Positions 1 through 10,527 of a stretch of 64,000 bases of DNA are shown here, piece by piece. The translations under genes were made by a program, and so were the position numbers. A model generated the notes under the pieces. It saw only the letters and a list, made by a program, of their open reading frames with translations, was not told where the DNA came from and did no database searches. Numbering within the stretch: the stretch's first letter is position 1; each line of letters starts with the position of its first letter. The DNA is from Gonapodya prolifera JEL478 (taxonomy: Eukaryota; Monoblepharomycota; Monoblepharidomycetes; Monoblepharidales; Gonapodyaceae): NCBI GenBank assembly GCA_001574975.1, contig KQ965774.1, positions 1 through 64,000 on the forward strand. Direction: 5' to 3'.

Positions 1-76
1 CCTAACCCTAACCCTAACCCTAACCCTAACCCTAACCCTAACCCTAACCCTAACCCTAACCCTAACCCTAACCCTT
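1..76. repeat. Telomere repeat array
   Basis: About twelve uninterrupted copies of CCCTAA start at base 1, so the window begins at a chromosome end. The G-rich strand TTAGGG points outward to the left, the usual orientation. The array changes abruptly to unique sequence at about 77. Confidence 0.98.
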
Positions 77-149
77 GGGTAGCATACACAGAAAAACACT
101 ACAATACGTCACACTCTACCCACTTCTACCACTTGTTCATACTTACCAG

Positions 150-840
150 TGACAGTACCGTCACACCAATCTCATGACAAGCTGTTGAGTGTGGTCCAAA
201 TCCCAGATTGCACTGTTTCTCTTCCAAAGTCCTTTATATCCGACCAGAGGTTGCGAAAAACCCTCTTGAGGTTTGGATTGTCAACTGAATTGAACGGCAG
301 AGAGGTGAGACCAAGCCATTTGATGACGGTTTCATGGAACACAGCATCAGAATAGTTCTAAGACAGAGCATGATGTTTTGTGACAGACGCACGAACTAAT
401 CACTAATCTTACCAGAATTTTCTCACCAACATGTGGATCCTTGTTTGCCAAACATCTTTGCGCACAGCGCCTCCAAAATGGGAAACAGGAATCTTTTCCA
501 TGTGACCCGACAAAGGTGCCTTGACATTGACAATGTTTTGCTGTCCTTTCTATTCATGTGTGCACTATACGCAAAGGTCACGTGGTGATCATGAGGATGG
601 CTGAATGTTTGGAAAGCTACAGGTTGAGAAACTCACCCACAGTATTTACTTTTCAACTTGTCATCTCCCTGCAGGAAGGTTCTTGATGCGTGATCCATGA
701 TCCAAGATCCACCTGAGATGGTTAGAGTCCCACTGGATTGAGAAACCAGCTTACAAGAGGCACTAGTTGTCTGCAAAGTCTCAGGAGCCTCATGTTCCAA
801 ATCACTTCCAGTGATGTCCATGGGTTTGCTTTCCATCACT
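150..840 (-). pseudogene. Possible transposase remnant (hAT-like, weak)
   Basis: Three minus-strand coding blocks can be joined by plausible GT-AG introns: about 840-645, 530-410 and 355-160. The first has an acidic Ser/Thr-rich start. The last reads FHETVIKWLGLTSLPFNSVD and continues with a hydrophobic/aromatic pattern. That block loosely recalls the region before the catalytic core of hAT transposases (a PF-x-x-V-[ED]-x-P-x-[FL] pattern). No DDE residues, BED finger or hAT dimerisation region are seen. It is therefore either a truncated remnant cut off by the telomere or a short unknown gene. The hAT assignment is an inference from a short motif. Confidence 0.3.
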
Positions 841-1072
841 GTGAGTCTGTGTTGTTATGTTTGAGCCACGTTTGCAGGCCAGCAGAACGGACTTGGATAA
901 CATAAGCCATTACATATCATCATACCACTCCCCTCTCTCTGTACATAATGCTTTTAATATTTATCATACAATTTAACACTCAATTTGTTCTACGTCTGGT
1001 GGTTGAAAACAGTGCCCAGGACACAATTCTTTGAGCTATCTAGTAAAATGATCATTCCTAGATAAAAAGACA

Positions 1073-1160
1073 CTAGGCTCGTTAGGCTCACAAGCCGAGC
1101 TCAAGCTTGGGCGAGCCGGCTCAACCCGAGCCTGAAGGCCCTGAGGCTCGGCTCGTCTGC
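1073..1160. repeat. GC-rich palindromic GGCTCG repeat
   Basis: A cluster of alternating GGCTCG / CGAGCC words, including GAGCTCAAGCTTGGGCGAGC, lets the segment fold on itself. It lies in otherwise AT-rich subtelomeric DNA. Confidence 0.6.
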
Positions 1161-1506
1161 AACCCTAATGGAATCCTCGTGAAATTGGATGGTGTGCAAA
1201 AGGAGAGTCGAAGTCGACAATTGATTTGTCATATTGTACCTAGCGAGAGCGTTACAACCATGCTAGTGAAAAAATAAAAAGCAAGAAAAGAACTTAGGTC
1301 ACTCCTTTGCATCCATTCTGTCCCGCTTGGAGGCAGATGACCCTCTTCCATGATCCATTCTCCTGTTTCTCAAAACAGCCATCCCAGAACACCCACGATG
1401 ACTCCCGCTTGGCTGAAACATATTGTTTGACAGCGGTCCATTTGCTATCAACGTCGGTGACGGATGTGCTCATTCCTGATTTGGGAAGTTTTGGGTTCCG
1501 AACGAG

Positions 1507-1710
1507 TTGAGAAGTTGACTCATGAGTTATATTACAAACTCGTTACTCGCTCACTCATAAAATACATAACTCGCAACTCGCTCACTCAGCTACATTTGCA
1601 ACTCGCAACCTGGCTCGCTCACACAATCGTCAACTCGTAACTCGCACTTGCGAGTTGTGAGTGAGTGAGTGAGCGAGTTTTGACTCACTCAGTCATATCA
1701 TTGAGAGTTT
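1507..1710. repeat. Imperfect inverted repeat built from ACTCGCTCACTC words
   Basis: The left half carries several copies of words such as AACTCGCTCACTCA. The right half carries their complement, including GTGAGTGAGTGAGTGAGCGAG. Together they form a long imperfect hairpin about 200 bases across. No open frame crosses it. It could be a small non-autonomous element or a replication-slippage product. Confidence 0.6.
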
Positions 1711-2331
1711 AATTGGTGGTCCCCTCAAATGTAGAGTACACGAACTGGGATGGATAGGGCAAGAGATAGGTATAGAGAGAGAGCGTGATGTGAAGTTGTA
1801 TTCGAACGTGCGCACTAACTATAACGTCTACGCCACGTCTGCGCCGCACACCGCCGAGGTACGGGTACACCACAACTTCTGACTGCAATGGTACAAAAAC
1901 ACTCCATTCGATTAGCTAAATGAGAATGTTGGAAGTGAAATACACTTGAACTACGGTCATGGAAGTTTGGCAAGTCCATTCAAAAGATAAGACTGCGGTT
2001 AGAGAATTCCCGAACTCGTAGTTTGCTGCAATTTAACCCTGCATAGTAACCAATTTCACCATTAGATTCTTTCGTTCCTCCGAAGTTTCTACTGCCTCCC
2101 ACTCCTGCAGCCCTCCACCGGCTTCCACCATTTCAGAGACCGACAAAACAAGAGGGTGATTTCGAAGTCTCCTGTCTGTCTTATGTGTAATTTCATGCAC
2201 TTGTCGTCAAATTCCTCAAAATAGAGGCAGTTTGGGCTGCACAAAATATGTGGCTAAACCTCACGTTGTCGATGCCTTTGCGCCATCCTGTTCACTGTGA
2301 AAATTGAACCCCGGCCACCTCCCTCGTCACG

Positions 2332-5047
2332 ATGTCGCTGTCCAGGTGTGATAAGCCATGCTGCATCTTCAGCACGCGCGTTGACTCAACCGTGCCTCCC
2401 TCCCTCTTCACCTCGTCTGCGCAACAGAGTGCTCCCAGCACCACGCTCCAACATCGCAACGCTCCCCTCGTCATACAATCCCCCGTCGTCTGTATTCCCG
2501 CAAGCCGCGGGTGCCGTCCTTCGTGCTGGCCCTCCGGCGTACGGGTTCCGGAAGGGCTGGACTCCAAAGACACTCGAGGACTTTGGCGATGGAGGGGCGT
2601 ACCCAGAATGCCTGGTCGTTCAGTACCCGATGGACATGGGGAGAAAGAAGGTTCAAGGAGTGAGTGTCGGCGTGGTGACGTTCTTCGTGGCAGCTGCGAG
2701 ACAGAAAGTTGAGGTCAACTAGACTTGGTGGACCAACGAGAAACGCAAACCTGCACGTCTCACTCGGAAGCACGACCTTGCGATAGACTGTTCTGCTGTG
2801 TTCTGACGGATTCCGCTTGCTGGGGGCGTGGAATGCTGAATGAAGCTGTTCGTGGAGGATCAACCCTTTGGTTGAGAACAACCTTCTCGAAAACGATACC
2901 ACCCACTGCCGTACGACACCGTGACCGACCACACGTTTCGCGTCGTATTCGTCCTGCTGTGAGTGTGACCACTGACCTTCTCACTTCACCCACAACAGAA
3001 AGCCCTCGCACTCCAATCCGACGCTGAAGGCCACCTCCGCTACGACGCCATTCTGACCCAAAACATCCCTGACTCGCGCATCGTGCACTCGACTGTCGCG
3101 TCGCTTAACGCAAAGTCCCGCTCTGACGACCCTTCGGACGCTGAGTCGTTTTCCAAACCATCAGACGAAGTCATTCGCGAACAGACGGAACGGACCAAGG
3201 CCGCGTTGGAAAAGATTGTTGGTGGGAAAGTGGCTCAGACGAGGTCTGCCTTAGTCGGAGGGGAGGAAGGCCTCGGTGGTGGCGGACCCAGCTTTATCAA
3301 GTACACTCCCGGTCAGGCGGGCCAGAGTGGAGGAGCGGGAACTAGGATCATCCGAATGGTTGACAGTGAGTACTTGCAGTTCTCCATGGCGTCGAACACG
3401 GGTCCTCCTAGGGGCTGGCGTGTCTTCGTGGTGGCGTCGAGCCGTGGACATATGTTCTTGTCTCCCCGTGAACTGCACTAACGCATCGTCTCCCTCGACA
3501 CTGCAGCTAAGCAAGATCCCATGGAGCCCGCTCGCCACAAGCACAAAAAGGTCCCCGCCCAACCGCCTTCCCCACCGCCACCAGTCATGCACTCCCCTCC
3601 GAGGAAGGTCACCGCCGAAGAGCAGGCCGCCTGGTATATCCCGCCAAGTATTAGTAGCTGGAAGAACAGACACGGATATACGAGTGAGTTGGTGATGGTA
3701 CCGTGCAGTTTTATGCTTTGCAGTAGAAACTTACTCGTCGACCTTCGTTCCTTGGTTCATTTCGGATGTTAAGTTCCTTTGGATAAGCGACTCGCGTCGG
3801 ATGGGCGAGGTATGCAGGAAAATGTTGTCAACGACAACTTCGCCAAGGTTCGTAAGATGATGTTTGTGTTGCGCCCCCCCAAGTCCTTGACCATCCCGAC
3901 GTCTCCCCCACCACAGCTCTCCGAAGCTCTCTTCATTGCCGACCGACACGCCCGTGAAGAAGTACGCCTTCGTGCGGAAATGCAGTCCAAAGTCGCGGCC
4001 AAGGAGAAGAAGGAGAAGGAAGAACGTCTCCGCATGCTGGCTCAGCGAGCCCGGGAGGAGCGCGCTGGAATCCGCCCGACGGTGTCCGTGGACAACACCG
4101 AGCTGCGACAGTCGAAGGAGGAATCGGAGGAGCCCGGGAACCGCCAGACTCGTCGGGACAGCACGCCACCACGGGGCGCGCTGGAAGATTCCGAGACCCG
4201 GGAAAGGTCGGACGACGACAACGAAAGTGGCGAAGAGCTGTCCGAGGAAGCGAGGCGTAAGGCGAAGGAGAGGGAAGATATTCGGAGGGAGAGGCAGAAG
4301 ATGCGCGAGAGGGAGTTGAGGATGAGCCATATGGGGGCCGAGGCCAAGGCAAAGTTTGCGCAGAAGAAGTAAGTCGCGCATGGCAGCTGTTGTTACGTGT
4401 GTTTCCTCACGGCTCCTGCGCCCTAAAATCCAGCGAGGGTCGCGACATCTCGGAAAAGATCGCCCTCGGCATCGCCCGGCCCACTGCTGCCGCGTCCAAC
4501 CCCGAAACCATGTACGACTCTCGCCTCTTCAACCGATCCGCGGGCATGACTTCCGGTTTTGGCGAAGAGGACGCCTACGGCCTGTACGACAAACCACTCT
4601 TCACCGGTTCATCCGCGAACGTCATCTACAAGGCTCCCCGCACAGGCGCGAGCAAGCACGATGACGATTTTGGAGGGATGGACGTCGGGGAGATGGAGAA
4701 ACTTGCCACGGGAAAGCCCACCCGTGGTTTCAAAGGCGCCGAGGGACAAGCCAGTGATGTGGCCGGACCGGTGATCTTTGAGAAGGACGTTGGCGATCCG
4801 TTCGGGTTGGAGAAGTTTCTGGAGGGGAAGAGTTCGGCGAAGAGGACAAGAGAGGAGCCGGAGAGGAGGGGTATGATGGGTGCGAGGTGAGTCGCAGCGG
4901 ATCCTTCCACATCTAGCGCTCGGGACTGAATATCTTCCGTTGATGAATTGGTGTAGCACCGCCGGCAAGCGCGAGGACTACGACGATCGAGGCTTCGACA
5001 GAAGGATGGAGTTTGAAGCGGAGGGTAAACGGTCCAGGCGGGATTGA
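2332..5047 (+). CDS. SNW-domain splicing factor SNW1/Prp45 (SKIP)
   Basis: Spliceosome component of the NineTeen-complex-related set, acting in the nucleus; in animals it is also a transcription coregulator. I read eight exons: 2332-2345, 2428-2659, 2999-3365, 3507-3683, 3774-3847, 3917-4368, 4434-4886 and 4957-5047. They total 619 codons plus stop. The 14-base first exon joins to give MSLSRVLPAPRS, the usual short start of this family. Diagnostic blocks follow in order: GFRKGW-x-P then EDFGDGGAYPE, DMGRKK, PMEPARHKHKK, PSPPPPVMHSP, IPPSISSWKN, PLDKRLASDGRG, NDNFAK, EALFIADRHAREE and the charged coiled region, then GRDISEKIALG near residue 440. Length matches fungal orthologues. The eponymous Ser-Asn-Trp is Ser-Ser-Trp here. 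The fifth intron (3848-3916, 69 bases) is stop-free and in frame. The gene is convergent with RCC1. Confidence 0.95.
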
Positions 5048-5347
5048 TTGGCCGCGCGAATATGGGTCAATTGTAGTTGTGGTGTTGCAATGTATGTTAT
5101 TTGAGAGATGGGTGCAACATGATATCGTACAATCACTTCGACGCCCAAGAAAAAAAAAAAAAAAAAAAGCACAGTGTTTTTGATTGACCGCATTTACGAT
5201 TCACAAAGTATCCGATTTCATTTCTACACTAACATGTACCCTCGTTCCAAAGACCCGGTGGTGGTATCTATGTAGCACATCAGTGGATCAAAAATGTTCA
5301 TTTCCCTTCAGTTCGCCTTTTCCCTCAAGTTATGCAAAGTTTCGTCC

Positions 5348-7625
5348 TCATGCCTTCCCCGCGGCCCTCGGCTTTTTCCGTGGCCCTTCCCCCAACTCAC
5401 TTGCTGTGTCCGCCTGCGCCTCAAGCATCGACGGAACAACCGAGACTGATCGCTCCTCCTCCGAACCCGCACTTCGTTCGGGCGCATCTCCCTCGACAGA
5501 TGCTGCTCTCGAAGGCACCACAGCAAGACCGACGGGGTCCTGACCAGGGCGCTCCCCGAGCAACCAAATTGCGTGGTTACCACCACAGGCCACTGCAAGC
5601 GCTCGGCGGTCCTGGAGCGGGATGTGGGTGGGCACCTCGCGGGTCTCCTCGTCCCTCGTTCCGAGGTTACCCAACTGGTTGAGACCCCACCCATATAGCT
5701 TCCCGCTCTCCGTGATAGCGACCGTGTAGCGTGACCCGCATGAGACGAAAGAGACGGGTTCTCCTCCGAATTCGTCAACGTGGGTTGGGGTCGGCACCAG
5801 AATCAAGGAGGTCTTTGATACGCTGTTTTTATCGACGTAGGAGAAAGGGCGCGAGGCAACACCACATTGGAAGTCATCATTACGGCCAAATGCAAAGAGG
5901 CGCCCTGCGGAATATAAGAAGCACGCGTTGTTGTGTGAGACGTCGGGAGACGATTGTCAACAAGCGGACTTTGAATCGAAACTCACCGTCCTCCAGCAAC
6001 ACCATCGAGTGGAACTCTCCCGCGGCACACATCTTGATTTTAACTCCCGCAGGCAGCTCCTCCACCTCCAAAGGTGTTTCGTAAAAGTCCTCCACGTCAC
6101 CAACGCCAAGCTGACCATATCCATTCAACCCGAACGCGTACAACTTGGTTCGATCCCCAGATACAAGGAACGTGTGGTCGCCTCCGGAATAGACGGCAGA
6201 GAAGCGCACCTGCCGGTTCCAGTTGACCCGACGGGGGAGCAGCGAAGCGGCTCCTTTATGTCTCCCGATGATGCGTCTCCCGAGGGCACCATGCTCGCCA
6301 ATCCCCCACGAGGAGACTTTACCACCAGCGTCAACAGCAGTGGCGTGGTTGTTTCCGATGGCGATGGATATGATGTTGGAGAGACCGGGGATTTTGGTGA
6401 AGGTGGAGGTGACTTCGCCGGGTTCGAGAAAGCCATAGATACCGTTGGCGTCCTAGTAGGAAAAGTAAGTTGGGGTGGATGATGAGGTGAGCACGGTGGA
6501 GTTAAAGTCTTTAGGTAGATCGAAACACTTACTCGCCAGGTGCCCGTACCATATACTTCCCCAAACTCCGTGAGTACGAGACTGACATTGTCTCCTGAAA
6601 CCACTTGCACAATCTTATCGACGCCGTCGAGGCCCTCGGCGGGGTGGGGGAGGTAGTCCTTATTGTCTTTTGAACGCCCCAGACAGCCATGGTCGTTGCA
6701 TCCCCAGGTGAAGAGAGTTTGCTGCGTAGCGATAGGGGGTAGAGTAGAAAGAGGACAAGAAGCGAAAGTATTGGAAAGTTCAAACAACGCAAACGAAGCC
6801 CTGCAAGAACTCTCTCACCTTGCCTGCCTCGTCAACCCCAACCGCCATACTCGATAATCCTCCTGCAATGACATCCACAATTCCCTTGCTTTCCAAGTCT
6901 ACAAGTTTCCGCGGGCGCCCTTCCGTGTTTGAGAGTGGGTCGTCGTCGTCGTCGAGGAGACCGAGCGAGCCCATTGCGCCGTCGCCACTGGAGGGCGGAT
7001 GAGTGAGGAACAGTGGTTAGAAAGTGATAGCACAAATTAATTAAAAGGATGGAACGCTGCAAGTGATGTGTGTGCGTGTGTGGTGGACTTCGGTGTTCCA
7101 CGCGGCCCAGACTCCATTCCGGTTCGCATCTTTCTCCCTTCGTACACACACTCACTTGACAAAGACCAATCCTGGCTTATTTCTCGGCATCTCCAGCGGA
7201 AAGCGAGTCGCGTATTTCTTTGCTACCGCACCCGTCGTCGCACCACCACCTCGGGTACGACCTCTTCCCCGAGCACCTTCCGCCTGAGTCGTCGATTGGC
7301 TCTGCGCCAGCTCCTCGGCCGTGACATTCGAGTCCGTCTCTGAGATTTTCCGCTTCCTGTTTCCCTGCGACGACGGCTGTTCCGGGAAGAGTCCTGGTCC
7401 AGCGACATGAAACTCTGCTGCTGCCGGCGGAATGGTGGAATCAGCCCTAGACAGCACAGCGCGGCCTCTCCTCGCTGCAGCGGATTGCAGGGGCACGTTG
7501 GCTGGCGGCACGGATGCCCCGCGCGTCTTTTGGTGGTTGATTGACGCCATGGATGCGTTTGAGTCCGTGTCCATTGGGTCTGTGACGGAGGGAACGGGGA
7601 CTGCGCGGGACGGTTGGCGTGGCAT
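5348..7625 (-). CDS. RCC1-type Ran guanine-nucleotide exchange factor
   Basis: Beta-propeller protein that loads GTP on Ran at chromatin and so drives nuclear transport and spindle assembly. Exons (descending) are 7625-7156, 6987-6819, 6721-6533, 6452-5987 and 5904-5348, totalling 616 residues. The first about 150 residues are a basic, disordered nuclear-type tail (KRKISE, GRGRTRGGG). After it come RCC1 repeats with the typical words AMGSLGLL, TLFTWGCNDHGCLG, YGTGTWRDANG, SSWGIGEHGALGRR, SGGDHTFLVSG, LYAFGLNGYGQLGVGD, RLFAFGRNDD and LYGWGLNQLGNLGTRDEET. The GTWRDANG block matches the beta-wedge repeat of true RCC1. The C-terminal tail is acidic and then basic, ending RKKPRAAGKA. The start at 7625 was chosen because the upstream in-frame Met lies in low-quality leader-like sequence. 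Assignment as RCC1 proper rather than a generic repeat protein rests on length and the wedge block. Confidence 0.93.
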
Positions 7626-8158
7626 CGGATGTATGGAAGTGTGGACGTGTGCAGTCAGTCGATGGGAGGGTTGTGAGTAGCGAATGTGTGGAGAAAATGC
7701 CGCGGTCAAGTGAAAGAACAGGTGCGCACAAGCCACCGCGCTGAATCTGCATTTCCCCGGGCATAATTATTACCCTTGGGTATCAAAAGGAGTACTTCTC
7801 CCTTAGCGTCTTTCTAGATTGTCTTTACTACCCTGGATCCTGGTCTGGATTCTTCCTCAAGTACCCTCCAAAATCACACTCTGAACTTTTCACACCCCAA
7901 TTCGCCATGGAAAACTCACATTAGTCGTTGTACTTGCCACGATAGTTTCCGATAATGTGTGTGTGTAGATGGGCCCACGCCTCTCGGTCCCGGGAAGAGA
8001 ACTCAGAAAGGCAAATACTGTTTGAACCCGAGAGTAACATTAAGCGATTCAATGACAAAGGGCACAAAGTAACACGATTGAAAATGCGAAAATACTAAAA
8101 ATAAGTTAAACCTCCCCAACCGAATCAAACGCTTATTCTCTACAAAGTCACTAAACAG
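7626..8158. other. Intergenic region between RCC1 and the F-box gene
   Basis: This holds the RCC1 promoter (right of 7625) and the F-box gene 3' end. No coding exon is seen. About 50 bases near 7832-7880 (CCTGGATCCTGGTCTGGATT and onward) recur in diverged form near 9555-9600. Confidence 0.6.
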
Positions 8159-8884
8159 TCAAACCCCGAGGGAATAATGGACACACTTCTCATAATCCCT
8201 TCGAACTAATGCCCATACGTGCGGAAGTCGATCCTCTGCAATGAGGACATTGGCGAGTGCCTTTATTAATCCTGTCGTCCAGTACTTTTTGAAATAGTCC
8301 AGCAGACTTTGGCTTCCCCGTGTGTTACGCGCAGAAGCTTCAAGATCAATCCTGAAACTTAACGCGTTGCAGTATAGCGCCACGCCAGTATTCCTATCAG
8401 GTCTGAAAGTTCTTGCGTAACAATACGCGAAGCATGGCTTGTAAAACGCGAGTATGCTTTACTGGTGGATGTTATCGAGAAAGTCCATTTCTTTCATGAG
8501 GTAGCATGGTGCGCTGGGATTTTGGAGGCAGCGGTGACAAAAGGGGAGCGGTGGGTCGAAATCCGTGGCAGCACAACAAGTACCACAGAAGAGACAGAAT
8601 TCCTTGATGTCGTCGGAGATTGCATAACTTTCACTACAGTTTTCAACCTCTCCCGCTGTGGTGCTGCGAGATGTGAGACGCTCGTGGAGCACAACTGGGT
8701 TCACGTCACCCGAAATGACCCAGGAGACAGAGCATGAAATATGCCATCCATTGTGCATGTCCGCGCCCCCGGTAATGTACGGGGCGATTGTTCTATGGAA
8801 GGCCCGACAGGTGAAACTGAAGTTGATCGCATCGTCGAGACCCAGATGGAGCCCGATGTCAGCCAGAACCTCGGCAGGAAGCAT
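8159..8884 (-). CDS. F-box protein with Cys-rich segment
   Basis: Two exons, 8884-8463 and 8402-8159, encode 221 residues; the join reads NIHQ-PDRNTG. The first about 36 residues fit an F-box: LPAEVLADIGLHLGLDDAIN followed by FSFTCRAFHRTIAPYI. This would bind Skp1 and make the protein a substrate adaptor of an SCF ubiquitin ligase. Around residues 95-130 a Cys/His cluster (CLFCGTCC then CHRC) may bind zinc. No leucine-rich or WD repeats follow, so the substrate is unknown. The whole gene is more AT-rich than its neighbours. It points left, divergent from the MFS gene. Confidence 0.7.
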
Positions 8885-10527
8885 GTATGTGGGTTAGGCG
8901 CAAACCTCCGGCTCTCTTTGTGCTCCACTCGTCCAATGTTAACTTTTCCCCGCTCAAGGAGTGGACAAGGGGATAAGGCGAGAACGGAATGCCTCTCGAC
9001 CGACTGTCGACTCACCGATCACTGCAATCAACAAGATCAGCATTACATGGAATCCGAGTTTTTATGAAACACATCCGGTCGTTATATGCGTACATTGTCT
9101 TCATATTGTGGTGTTTTGCCAAGGGGCAAGGAATGCCTCACCCACACTGGCGTCAGACTGAAATGTCCGGTGAAGTCAACTTTTCCGACAATCAATTGTA
9201 GTGCTTATTTAATTTCGTTACAGCTGGAATCACGGCATTTTAAGGTTGGTTCCTGGTTCCCTTACCAGTTGGTACATGTTTGCAATATACTAGTGGTCAG
9301 AACGCTATAATTTGGCGAGCCAGGACTCACTTTGGATTGCTGACTTGTACTACGTAAGACGTCCATAATAAACATAACTCTTGGCAGCACTGCGAAGGAG
9401 ACTCTCCCCGAGATGTGACGGAAAATACCAGCAATCTCCGCGAAGCCTGCCGGGACATATTGGGGAGCGATTTCTCACAATTTGCTCACCAAACCACACT
9501 ACGCCATTTATTTACAATCGGGCGAAGTATTGTCCAGCCTCTCAAAATTGGTCACCAACCAGGATCTTGGTCTGGATTTTTCTGCAAGTCACCTTCAAAC
9601 TAGTGTTGGGACGAAGTGGATAAGGCACGAACAATGGGGGTATGCGCATTCGCTCCACCACGAGGCGGATAGCACTTTGCTAGCCGCTTCGCGCGTAGTC
9701 GAATATGAGTTTCAATATTAGATCGAATAGTCCGTCTATCGGATGTTCGCTTCGCAAAAAATCCCTTCGTGTCGGCCACAATTATTTAATTATGATGACG
9801 AACGCGCCAAAAGAGGACCACATCAAAGATCACCATGTCTAAGTTCCGTTCGTTAAACATCTGCCCATTGACTTTCATTGTCACATACAATACTCTGTCG
9901 GATACGAACGTGTTGGTCCGAAAATGCGCCAAAAGATATTGTCGAAGTGACTGGACAAGGACATCAATACACGCGACAACAGCAGTAGAATAAAGCATTA
10001 TGGGAAGGTTACAGCTCCAATGGAGTGTGTGGTTCTCCCACAAAATGCAAAATGTAGTCAATCAGTGGTAATTTACTATGTTGAACGAAAGACGAGCGTC
10101 GAGCACCGGTCGTTCCAAAAACACTTTGCCGGCTCTTGGGCATTCACCAACAAATTGTTCCCTTGCGAAAAAATGAAAACGGTCTTGTTACAACAATAAC
10201 ATTGAGACTTCGGAAGCGTGCTTTTCTGCCTTGTATATCTCGATCATAAACCTTCAAACCAGACGGTCCATAGCGCCAAGATCGCAAAAACGGGGGCTTG
10301 GGTACATTGCTCTCCCAATCGTCTTCAGTGAGCTGGTGCTGGATGATTCCTTTACATTTGGTGAGTGACCGAGCCGCCAAGTGCAACTTAGCGAAGGTTC
10401 CAGTTTCCAGGAGAAAAAGAAGGCAATGTCAATCTAATGCTATACCGGGCATTCAATTCCACGAACATTAGTGGTTGAACCTTCGAATCGGCAGGTTTTG
10501 CCGCTCCCTCCCAGTCCACGCACCAGA
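8885..10527. other. Long intergenic region, no supported gene
   Basis: This contains the divergent promoters of the F-box and MFS genes. Two minus-strand open stretches (about 10386-10144 and 10061-9786) look protein-like in composition, but I could not join them with valid phases and neither shows a known motif. An AT-rich region at 9555-9600 repeats a segment found at 7832-7880. Confidence 0.5.

Larger units (their letters stand above)
841..2331. other. Gene-poor subtelomeric stretch
   Basis: No convincing coding exon is seen on either strand. The stretch is more AT-rich than the genes that follow and holds two palindrome-rich repeats, listed separately. The only open frames are short and lack family motifs. 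The last few hundred bases presumably include the SNW1 promoter. Confidence 0.6.

Noticed and set aside
2660-2998. A hidden exon in the 339-base SNW1 intron
   Set aside because: The flanking exons already join to give a continuous SNW1 sequence (MGRKKVQG-KALALQSDAEG).
7063-7155. An extra RCC1 exon between exons 1 and 2
   Set aside because: Direct splicing of 7156 to 6987 gives LVFVNGDGAMGSLG, the expected first RCC1 strand; the extra segment adds no repeat motif.
9786-10386. Two minus-strand open frames as one two-exon gene
   Set aside because: A TGA lies between every usable acceptor and the second frame, and the phases do not match.
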